DNA of 10,254 bases from DATKXO01 sp035528995 (GTDB taxonomy: Bacteria > Planctomycetota > Phycisphaerae > UBA1845). A model generated the notes under the pieces. It had not been told where the DNA came from. It did no database searches and saw only the letters and a list, made by a program, of their open reading frames with translations. The stretch is from positions 1-10,254 of the forward strand of contig DATKXO010000261.1 of NCBI GenBank assembly GCA_035528995.1, in the 5' to 3' direction. The position numbers and the translations under genes were made by a program. Below are positions 1 to 6,108 of the stretch, piece by piece (the first letter of the stretch is position 1; each line of letters starts with the position of its first letter).

Positions 1-1
1 T

Positions 2-682
2 CTGCGCAGCGGGTCCGGTCAGCCGCGCTACTTCCATCTCGTTCTGCTGGACACGATCGGCGCGTTCCGGAAAGAGACCACCGAGACCTTCGCCCTGGCC
101 CAAACCACGGCCGACGTCAGCCTCCCCGCGAGCAGCTACACGATCGATCCGCGGGATTGGTACGTCAGCGCGACGTACAAGGAGCAAGGGGCGAACCCCA
201 AGTCGGGCAATTTGACTAAAGCCAACTTCACGCTCGCGGTCGACAGCCCCTTCGACAAGTACAAGGTGTCCATCAACCTGAGCGGGATCGCGGGCATTAA
301 CCCGACCAGGAAGAAGGTGGACGTGAAACTGAAGTTCAAGACCTGGACCGAGCTCTCGGGCCTCCAGAGCGGTCCGGCCACGATCATCGGGGTGCGCTGG
401 CGCGAGCGGTCCATGGCCGGGGGTCAACTGACCAACTCCACGCTCAACACCATGGTTCACGAGACGGGTCACGCGTTGGGTCTGGCCGCGACCAAGCTGC
501 CCGACGGCACCGTCCTGGGCACCACCTACTTCAAGAACGGACACCACTGCAAGGTCGGGACCAATACCTGCGTGATGTGGGAAACGAACTCCCAGAAAAC
601 CGCCTTCTGTGGCAAGTGCAATGATGCGTGTCGAGGAAGGAACCTCGCCAGCCTGCCCATTACCGGCTCGGCGAGCTACTGA
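2..682 (+). CDS. Archaemetzincin-like zincin, putative T6SS cargo (5' truncated)
   Basis: The reading frame is open from the left window edge, so this is the C-terminal 226 residues of a longer protein; the first TTG at 212 lies inside it and is not taken as the start. Residues about 1-145 are beta-rich and unrecognised. They are followed by VHETGHALGL (H153, E154, H157, G160), a zincin zinc site. A second cluster reads GHHC (181-183), C190-V-M192 and FCGKC (C203, C206). The order HExxHxxG...HC...CxM...CxxC matches the archaemetzincin signature, but about 21 residues separate G160 from the presumed third ligand H182, and the Cys spacings differ. Archaemetzincins use the four Cys to bind a second structural zinc. 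Expected activity is metal-dependent peptide cleavage. The DUF4123 gene two positions downstream suggests a T6SS effector or a VgrG C-terminal extension; that role is inference. The stop lies 11 nt before the next gene. Confidence 0.75.
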   Translation: MRSGSGQPRYFHLVLLDTIGAFRKETTETFALAQTTADVSLPASSYTIDPRDWYVSATYKEQGANPKSGNLTKANFTLAVDSPFDKYKVSINLSGIAGINPTRKKVDVKLKFKTWTELSGLQSGPATIIGVRWRERSMAGGQLTNSTLNTMVHETGHALGLAATKLPDGTVLGTTYFKNGHHCKVGTNTCVMWETNSQKTAFCGKCNDACRGRNLASLPITGSASY

Positions 683-693
683 CGGGATCTCTG

Positions 694-1611
694 ATGGCCG
701 CACCCATTACCATTGAGCAGTCGCCCTGGTACGAGAGGGAGGCCCCGTCGCCGCAGATCGGCGATGACCAGTTTGCGCTGGAAGTCGCGTTCTCCGCCGC
801 CCGCCGCGACGACAAGCCCACCGTGGCGTTGCTGGGGGCCTATCGTCTGCCCGGGCGCTACGGCGACATGTACGGTGGGCGCATCCCCGGGGCGATTAAC
901 ATCGTGGGTATCGACCCGGCCACGGGGCGGCTGTGGTTCAACACCGGCGAAACCGTCGACGCCGCGCCGCTCAAACACGCCATGGACCCCGATCCCGAGC
1001 CGCCCAAGCCGGGTGCGGTGCAGCGCGTGGCCGTGGAGGGCCTGTTCAACGCGGACTTTGCCGGGCATCTCGGGCTGCCGCCGGAGAAAGCGGGCTATTC
1101 GGCTTTCGCGTGGCTCGACGAGATGACCTCGTCGGTGCACAGCGTTGACGTTCCCGAGAACAAGGACCGGCCGGAGACCCGCGGTCACCCGCCGGGTTGG
1201 GTGGACGTGGAGACGCTGCGGTTCCAGCGGTCGGCGCATTCGCCGAAGCTGGAGGGCTCGCCGATCGCGCTGCGCTGGCGGAAGACCGACCCGAGCGCCG
1301 CGGGAGTGGCCGGCATCGACGTCTACGGGGCGCTCGATCCGAAGCTGCTGCCGCAGAAGCCTCCGCAAGAGGGCGAACCGCCCACGTACGTGACGGTGAT
1401 GGCGTTGGGGCATCGCAACCGCGAACTGCAGTGGTGCAGCGCAGGCGTGCCCGCCGAGGCCATCGAGGCGAAAGAGGGCTTCTTCGAGTTCAGCCTGCGC
1501 CAGTTGGTGGAGTGGACGGAGCCGGCCCAACGAGTGTTCGTGCTCTGCGTGGTGGGGACAGAGAAATCGGATGTACTGGTGATCGATCCGGCCCGGCAGG
1601 CGCGACAGTGA
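694..1611 (+). CDS. Hypothetical protein in T6SS adaptor cassette
   Basis: A protein of about 305 residues that I do not recognise. I chose ATG 694, just after the stop of the zincin gene; an in-frame GTG at 628 would overlap that gene by 55 bp and has no better ribosome site. The upstream Shine-Dalgarno is weak (GGGA), which fits translational coupling. No signal peptide, membrane segment or Cys motif is visible. The N-terminal third (about 25-90) has alternating hydrophobic strands rich in Gly, and the C-terminal third again looks like a beta-sandwich ending VLVIDP. The middle is Pro-rich with low complexity (DPDPEPPKP around residue 105; QKPPQEGEPP around 230), suggesting two globular parts joined by linkers. 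Sandwiched between a zincin and a DUF4123 adaptor, it could be a cargo partner, an immunity protein or an accessory of the secretion tip. Nothing in the sequence decides between these. Confidence 0.8.
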   Translation: MAAPITIEQSPWYEREAPSPQIGDDQFALEVAFSAARRDDKPTVALLGAYRLPGRYGDMYGGRIPGAINIVGIDPATGRLWFNTGETVDAAPLKHAMDPDPEPPKPGAVQRVAVEGLFNADFAGHLGLPPEKAGYSAFAWLDEMTSSVHSVDVPENKDRPETRGHPPGWVDVETLRFQRSAHSPKLEGSPIALRWRKTDPSAAGVAGIDVYGALDPKLLPQKPPQEGEPPTYVTVMALGHRNRELQWCSAGVPAEAIEAKEGFFEFSLRQLVEWTEPAQRVFVLCVVGTEKSDVLVIDPARQARQ

Positions 1612-1654
1612 GTGAAGTGAGCATGGCCGGTGCAGGACGGAGCGGTTGACGCGA

Positions 1655-2509
1655 ATGGTTGACGCGACGAGCCAGCGACCCGGGTTGCGTTCGGTCCTCG
1701 GCCGGGAGGCGGTCGCCGGGGCGGCGTGGTTTGCGGTCATCGATGCCGCCCAGGACGACACCGCGCGGGGGTTGGCCCGGTCTTCGGGCCTGCGGATGCA
1801 GTCACTCTACGCGGGAGAACTGGGGGCCAGACTGGACCACGTGGCGCCGCACCTGTCCACGTTCGCTCTTGAGGGCCAGTTCGCCGATTGGCTGTTCACC
1901 CGCTGGGACGGCAATCACGGAATCCTCCTGCAGTCCACGGCGGCGTTTGACAAGGTTCGCCGACACCTGCGCAAGTTTCTGCTGGTCAAGGACGAGGGGG
2001 GAAAGAAGTATCGGTTTCGCTTCTATGATCCACGGGTGTTGCGTTCCTTTCTGCCGTCCTGCGCGCCCGCCGAGGCCAGGGAGTTTTTCGGCCCGGTGGC
2101 CAAGTACTATGCGGCCGGTCGATCCGGCCAGTCGGTTCTGACGTTCGAGTGGCGACGCGAGCGTCTGACGATGCGAGATCATCCCTTCTCGCTGCCCGCC
2201 GGAGACGGAGGTCGCGGCGCCGCGGCGGCCGAGGAGACCAGTCCGTCGACCGGCGACTTGGTCGTGGCCCTGGTTGACGGGCGGAACGGTGAGCCCATCG
2301 TCGGAGCCAGCGTGCAGGTATCGGGCCCCGTGACACAGCAGGGGGTGAGCGGCTCCTGGGGAGAGACCCGCTTCGAGAGCATCGCCGCGGGGCAGTACGC
2401 GGTCTTTGCCATCGATGATCAGCATCGCTGCGGCAAGGGCGCCGTCACTGTGAGTGCGGGCACGTCGCGGGTGCGCGTATTGTGTCGACCCGCCGGCAGT
2501 CCGTCTTGA
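1655..2509 (+). CDS. DUF4123 T6SS effector adaptor with C-terminal beta-sandwich
   Basis: Residues about 22-150 match the DUF4123 domain: the opening AAWFAVIDAAQ, the central FADWLF and the hallmark FRFYDPRVLRSFLPSC (121-136), followed by EFFGPV. DUF4123 proteins (Tec/Tap adaptors) are cytosolic chaperones that load effectors onto the VgrG tip of the type VI secretion system; they are normally encoded beside the effector and VgrG. After a Gly/Ala-rich linker (about 175-197), residues 198-284 resemble a carboxypeptidase-regulatory-like domain (GDLVVALVDGRNGEPIVGASV...GQYAVFAID), which is unusual for this family. There is no signal peptide. The start is uncertain: ATG 1655 has GGAG 12 nt upstream, while an in-frame TTG at 1646 has AGGA 8 nt upstream and adds three residues. 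The gene begins 43 nt after the preceding stop and is probably cotranscribed with it. Confidence 0.85.
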   Translation: MVDATSQRPGLRSVLGREAVAGAAWFAVIDAAQDDTARGLARSSGLRMQSLYAGELGARLDHVAPHLSTFALEGQFADWLFTRWDGNHGILLQSTAAFDKVRRHLRKFLLVKDEGGKKYRFRFYDPRVLRSFLPSCAPAEAREFFGPVAKYYAAGRSGQSVLTFEWRRERLTMRDHPFSLPAGDGGRGAAAAEETSPSTGDLVVALVDGRNGEPIVGASVQVSGPVTQQGVSGSWGETRFESIAAGQYAVFAIDDQHRCGKGAVTVSAGTSRVRVLCRPAGSPS

Positions 2510-2721
2510 CGGCTGTAAGACCCATCTCTCAGAGACAGTCTGCGTTGCGGTAGAACACCACGTCCCGGTGCCTCCGTTGGAGCATGTGCCCTTGGATCAG
2601 ACCGGGGCGTTCGACTGCGCGCGGAGCGACACTCGGCAAGAGATTGCTCAGACGCAAAGCTCGGAGTCTTCCGACTATCACCCGGAGCACATCGTGACGC
2701 CGCCGGATCGTGGGGATTGAG

Positions 2722-2737
2722 CGCCCGGGACCGGGCG
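2722..2737. terminator. Short GC hairpin downstream of T6SS cassette
   Basis: Inverted repeat CGCCCG / CGGGCG with a 4-nt loop. There is no T-run on either side, so termination activity is uncertain. It lies 21 nt before a much stronger hairpin. Confidence 0.3.
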
Positions 2738-2757
2738 TCGTCGAGGTCGGAGAACGG

Positions 2758-2789
2758 CCGGGGGGCGGGATGAGGCTCCCGCCCCCCGG
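2758..2789. terminator. Perfect 13-bp hairpin, likely bidirectional terminator
   Basis: The arms 2758-2770 and 2777-2789 are exact reverse complements (CCGGGGGGCGGGA / TCCCGCCCCCCGG) around a 6-nt loop. On the + strand the stem is followed by a moderately T-rich run (TTCGTATCTTCTGTCTGT). On the - strand it sits 58 nt past the metalloprotease stop with no T-run. Its place between convergent genes fits a shared terminator. Confidence 0.6.
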
Positions 2790-2846
2790 GGGTTCGTATC
2801 TTCTGTCTGTCAGCAGGCGGCGTGCCTGCTCACCGTCGACGGTAAG

Positions 2847-5741
2847 CTACTTGCACGCTCCTCTCTGACACCGGTTCGAGCAGCACTGGGCGTTCGTCGA
2901 GCAGGGCTCGCCTTTGGGCAGGCACGCGCCGCAGCCCGGGATGGGGGTGAAGACGCACGCGGTGACCGGATCGCACGTGTCGATGGTGCACTCGTTCTCG
3001 TCATCGCAGACGAGTTCGGCGTAGATACACTCGCCGTCGCGGCAAGTGTCCGCGGTGCAGACGTTGTCATCATCGCAGTCGATCTGCCAGTACATGCAGC
3101 CCCAGACGGTGTCGCAGGTATCGTCGGTGCAGTCGTCGTTGTCGTTGCAAACCGCGGGATCGTGCAAGCAGACGCCGCCGGAGCAGGTATCGTCCGTGCA
3201 GGCGTCGCCGTCGCCGCAGTCGATGGGCGGATTGACGCAGAAGCCGTTCTGGCACACGTCGTCCGTGCAGGGGTCTCCGTCGACGCACTCGGTCCCGCTC
3301 TGGCATTGCGGTTCGCAATCGATGGAACAGTTGCCGCCGTCCTCCGGTCCCTCGCAGAACAGGTCGCCACAGCACGAGCTGGGGATCGGCACCATGGTGC
3401 AGGTGTTGCCGTCGTCGGTGCAGCGCGGGTCGTCGCAGGTCACGCCCAAGGGGGCCGAGCCGTCGCTGCAGCAGAACCACTTAGGGGGTTGCCCCTTCAT
3501 CGAGCTGTTGCAGTCCTCGGGGCACGAGTAGCAGTCCTCGCCGTTGCCGGCCTCGCAGACCGCGTTGCCGCAGGTCATGCCGGTCCTGAAGCAGTCGTTG
3601 GGGCAGCTGTCGCAGTCCTCACCCAGCTCGCAGGTTCCGTTGTCGTCGCACAGGACGCACAGGTCGTGGATTTCGTCGCAACCCGCTCCGGGCGCCGGGC
3701 AGGGGTCCGGCCCCATGTAGCAGACGCCGAAATCGCAGTACTCGGCCCCGTTGCAGAACACGCCGTCATCGCAGCCGACCGAATCGTCCTGCACGTACAC
3801 GCAGCCCATCGCCGCATCGCACCAGCCCCTGGCGCAGTGCATCGGCGGGCACACGCTGTTGTCGGGGGTGTTGGTGCAGGTGTCCGTCTCCTCGTCGCAC
3901 TCGTCGATGGTGCAGAGGTTGAGGTCGTCGCAGGGGTACTCGTAGTAGACGCACATGCCCAGGTAGCAGTCGCCGACGCCGTTGCAGAACGAGCCGTCGT
4001 TACAGTCGGCCGGCACCGAGCAGGGGATGATCTCGGGGCAGTCCATGCCGTGGGCGCCGAATCCCGCGCAGATTTCGTTCCAGTGCGGCGTTGCGTTGCC
4101 GAAGTCTGCGTCGTCGTCGTCCAGGGTCACGAAGTCGAGCGCGATCTGCGGCGTGATCAGGTTGTCGGTATGCAGCAGGATGGAGTTGACCGTCAGGTTG
4201 GAGAGGATGTCCAGGTAGGTGGCCGGATAGTTGACCATCAGCTCGTTCCGCGTGCTCCAGATGCAGCCGGAGAGCAGTTGGCCGCAGTCGTGGATTTCAC
4301 CGACGCATGGGTATTGATAGTCGTTGTCGGCGGTGCGCATGCCGGCGTTGCAGTCCAGGTCCCAGCCGTAGGCCAGGACGGGCTCATCGGTGATGAGTAC
4401 ACCGACGCAGTCGGCCATGCCCTCGCCGTACTGGCCCTGCCCGCTGCCGGCGCACTGGACCATGTGGTGCCCGTACTCGTGGTGGACGATGACGGAGAAG
4501 GCGGTGTTGGGATGGCCGCCTCCCGAGGCGCAGAAGTTGATGGAGTGATAGTCGTACCAGGCGTTGCCCGGGCAGTAGTTGTCGGTCCGGTTGACCCAGA
4601 CGGGGAAGTCGGTCTCGGTCGAGATCGTCGGGTAGTCGGGGTTGTAGGTCAGGGCGAAGTCGCGGATTACGTTGGCCTGGATGTAGCCGTTGGTCATGGC
4701 CCGGACGTACTCGCTGCTGTTGGCGGCGTTGTGGACGAAGTCGGCCGGCCCCGGCGGCGTCACCGACTGGCTCAGCATGTCCTGGGATCCGAGAAAGCAG
4801 TTGACCGCAAAGTAGTCTCCGTTCAGGGGCGACTCGACGGTGACCGCGGTGGTGCCCGGGTTGGGAACGACGAAGTCGCCGTTGGCGTTCGCGTAGGCCG
4901 TGCTGCCGCCCACGATCCGAGCGGTGGCCCAGGCCATCGGCGTGAGAACCTCGTCGGCACAGAGGTCCGCCTTGGGGCCCTCGGTGGCCAGCCCGCTGAC
5001 GTTGCCGGTCACGTCGGTCTGGATGATCCGGTTCTCCCGGTAGAGGACCCGGCCGCTGGCGGGATCGACGACGAACAACCACTTCTCGTAGTTGCGGGCG
5101 GCCATCGAGCCCCGCTCACCGATGAAGGTCCTGGCCAGGACCGGCTCGACGTCCTCGAGGCCCGCGCCGGCCCAGATGACCGTCTCGGGTTGCGAGAACC
5201 GCTCCATGCTGGTGTTCAGCGTATTGGGCGCGAACGATTGTGCGAGCGCCGAGGCATCGACCGCGAAATCGCCCAGGGGTCGAAGCGACGAAGCGGCCAG
5301 GACGAGCGGGAAGTCGGCATCGTTGAAGACCAGCAGCCGCATGTTCGACCGAAAGACAGGGATACCGTCCTTTTGTTGCCCATAGCGGAACAGCGTGAAC
5401 TTGTATGTGCCCGTCTCCGGCTGATACATGACCGGCTGGCCGAGCGGGCCGCCCACCGTGAACGGCAGCGGCTGGAGCTCGTCGGGCACGGTCCCGAAGA
5501 CGCCCGCCTGATTGAGCCGGAACTGCTCGGCCGATCCCTCAGCCGTCGTTGCGGTTGACAACGGCTGACCGTAGACCCGGGTGACCCGCGAGCCCGTGGT
5601 AATGAACTTGACCTGCGGCGCCTGCGATTGGAGCGATTGAATCGCGGTCTCCACATCCGGTGGGACGTTGGCGCGGCTATCGCCGACCAACACCCCGAGC
5701 ATCAACACGAGCGCAGCCGAAACTAGACATGGGTTCCTCAT
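2847..5741 (-). CDS. Secreted gluzincin metalloprotease with Cys-rich C-terminus
   Basis: A 964-residue secreted protease. The start is ATG 5741, because AGGAGGTG lies 6 nt upstream; the GTG at 5750 is part of that ribosome site. Residues 1-24 are a signal peptide ending SRA. Residues about 25-235 resemble the FTP/PepSY-type propeptide of fungalysin and thermolysin zymogens (KWLFVVDPASGRVLYREN). The catalytic part (about 240-570) contains VHHEYGHHM (zinc ligands H421 and H425, base E422) and GEGMAD (E440, the likely third ligand, 14 residues after HEYGH), as in clan MA gluzincins near M4/M36; the short spacing makes exact family placement uncertain. From C574 to the end it is Cys-rich: DGxFCNG units, a 22-Cys block, at least five DxDxCTxDxC repeats like Dictyostelium CTDC repeats, and a C-terminal knottin-like tail. 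It follows the C25 protease gene, but a terminator separates them. No anchor segment is seen. Confidence 0.9.
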   Translation of the reverse strand: MRNPCLVSAALVLMLGVLVGDSRANVPPDVETAIQSLQSQAPQVKFITTGSRVTRVYGQPLSTATTAEGSAEQFRLNQAGVFGTVPDELQPLPFTVGGPLGQPVMYQPETGTYKFTLFRYGQQKDGIPVFRSNMRLLVFNDADFPLVLAASSLRPLGDFAVDASALAQSFAPNTLNTSMERFSQPETVIWAGAGLEDVEPVLARTFIGERGSMAARNYEKWLFVVDPASGRVLYRENRIIQTDVTGNVSGLATEGPKADLCADEVLTPMAWATARIVGGSTAYANANGDFVVPNPGTTAVTVESPLNGDYFAVNCFLGSQDMLSQSVTPPGPADFVHNAANSSEYVRAMTNGYIQANVIRDFALTYNPDYPTISTETDFPVWVNRTDNYCPGNAWYDYHSINFCASGGGHPNTAFSVIVHHEYGHHMVQCAGSGQGQYGEGMADCVGVLITDEPVLAYGWDLDCNAGMRTADNDYQYPCVGEIHDCGQLLSGCIWSTRNELMVNYPATYLDILSNLTVNSILLHTDNLITPQIALDFVTLDDDDADFGNATPHWNEICAGFGAHGMDCPEIIPCSVPADCNDGSFCNGVGDCYLGMCVYYEYPCDDLNLCTIDECDEETDTCTNTPDNSVCPPMHCARGWCDAAMGCVYVQDDSVGCDDGVFCNGAEYCDFGVCYMGPDPCPAPGAGCDEIHDLCVLCDDNGTCELGEDCDSCPNDCFRTGMTCGNAVCEAGNGEDCYSCPEDCNSSMKGQPPKWFCCSDGSAPLGVTCDDPRCTDDGNTCTMVPIPSSCCGDLFCEGPEDGGNCSIDCEPQCQSGTECVDGDPCTDDVCQNGFCVNPPIDCGDGDACTDDTCSGGVCLHDPAVCNDNDDCTDDTCDTVWGCMYWQIDCDDDNVCTADTCRDGECIYAELVCDDENECTIDTCDPVTACVFTPIPGCGACLPKGEPCSTNAQCCSNRCQRGACK
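2850..2924 (-). other. C-terminal knottin-like tail of metalloprotease
   Basis: This encodes the last 25 residues (940-964): six cysteines spaced C-x6-C-x5-CC-x3-C-x4-C-K, beginning CLPKGEPC and ending CK at the stop. The C-C-CC-C-C framework and loop sizes fit the inhibitor-cystine-knot consensus and differ by one residue in one loop from omega-conotoxin MVIIA. The same tail, 16 of 25 residues identical, ends the neighbouring C25 protease. The knot fold is inferred from spacing only. Confidence 0.7.
3303..3659 (-). repeat. 22-cysteine module, copy in metalloprotease
   Basis: This encodes about 119 residues with 22 cysteines that align one for one with a 115-residue block of the C25 protease (6493-6837). 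Inside it, a unit of the form GxCExxEDxxxCxxDC recurs three times (TCELGEDCDSCPNDC, VCEAGNGEDCYSCPEDC, FCEGPEDGGNCSIDC). Acidic residues between the cysteines suggest metal or calcium binding, which is inference. Confidence 0.8.
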
Positions 5742-5747
5742 GGTTGC

Positions 5748-5755
5748 CACCTCCT
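5748..5755 (-). promoter_or_regulatory. Shine-Dalgarno fixing the metalloprotease start
   Basis: AGGAGGTG on the - strand, 6 nt before ATG 5741. It is near-perfect and contains the alternative GTG at 5750, which rules that codon out as the start. Confidence 0.8.
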
Positions 5756-6022
5756 ACACGAGATTTGACAGAACACGTGATCACGCGCAAGACGAACGCG
5801 GCCGAGCGGAATCGCTCTGCCGGATTGAACCGCCGTTTCACACTGATCGGCTTGCTGACTGGTATGGTACCTCGATCGCATGCTCCATTCCAAGTGGAAG
5901 GCGTGTAAGTTGTTGTAAGCGTTTGGCTGTCTGCCCGAGCGGAATGTTCGCAGGGTAAGTGGAACGGTCAGCCTGTCGCTTATGAACGGGTGCTTTGCAG
6001 CCGGTGCTTCACGACGGGCGAC
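5756..6022. other. Upstream region of the metalloprotease gene
   Basis: About 270 nt without a credible gene between the two protease genes. It must hold the metalloprotease promoter, but I found no -35/-10 pair better than 4 of 6 at both boxes (TTGGAA, 18 nt, TACCAT on the - strand near 5862-5891). It contains a 10-bp palindrome CGTGATCACG at 5776-5785, 34 nt upstream of the start codon, a possible operator or chance. Confidence 0.35.
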
Positions 6023-6024
6023 AA

Positions 6025-6058
6025 AAGGGGCGGAACGAATCGAATCGCCCCGCCCCTT
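6025..6058 (-). terminator. Rho-independent terminator of the C25 protease gene
   Basis: The arms 6025-6033 and 6050-6058 are complementary (AAGGGGCGG / CCGCCCCTT) around a 16-nt loop. Read on the - strand, the stem ends in TTTT, the expected order for termination, about 50 nt past the C25 protease stop. It implies the two protease genes are separate transcription units. Confidence 0.65.
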
Positions 6059-6108
6059 GGTTCTCTCGTTTCCCGGCCGGCTGCAAACGTGCCAGCGTCA
6101 CCCAATTG

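Larger units (their letters stand above)
2510..2846. other. Intergenic region between convergent genes
   Basis: This stretch separates the DUF4123 gene from the convergent metalloprotease gene. A short frame (2454-2720, +) is open across it, but it overlaps the DUF4123 gene, has no convincing ribosome site and has lower third-position GC than the neighbouring genes, so I do not call it. The part from 2720 to 2790 holds two strong GC hairpins, listed separately. I see nothing else in it. Confidence 0.5.

Noticed and set aside
628..693. Upstream GTG start for the hypothetical gene
   Set aside because: It lies inside the zincin gene, which is coding to 682, and has no Shine-Dalgarno; ATG 694 fits the gene junction.
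676..1761. 361-residue open frame on the - strand
   Set aside because: It is antisense to the hypothetical gene at 694-1611; its Arg/His/Leu-rich composition is typical of a GC-driven shadow frame.
2454..2720. 88-residue open frame on the + strand
   Set aside because: It overlaps the end of the DUF4123 gene by 56 bp, has no convincing ribosome site, lower third-position GC than the neighbouring genes and no motif.
2925..4022. Regular repeats suggesting a CRISPR array or DNA satellite
   Set aside because: The periodicity is at the protein level (Cys-rich units of varying length); the DNA units are diverged and lie in frame within a coding region.
3162..5558. 798-residue open frame on the + strand
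   Set aside because: It is antisense to the metalloprotease gene. Its length follows from high GC and the many Asp/Cys/Gly codons on the other strand; its product is Val/Ala/Asp-rich with no domain or ribosome site.
5776..5785. Palindrome CGTGATCACG as an operator
   Set aside because: Only 10 bp, single copy and not placed relative to a convincing promoter; chance is a sufficient explanation.
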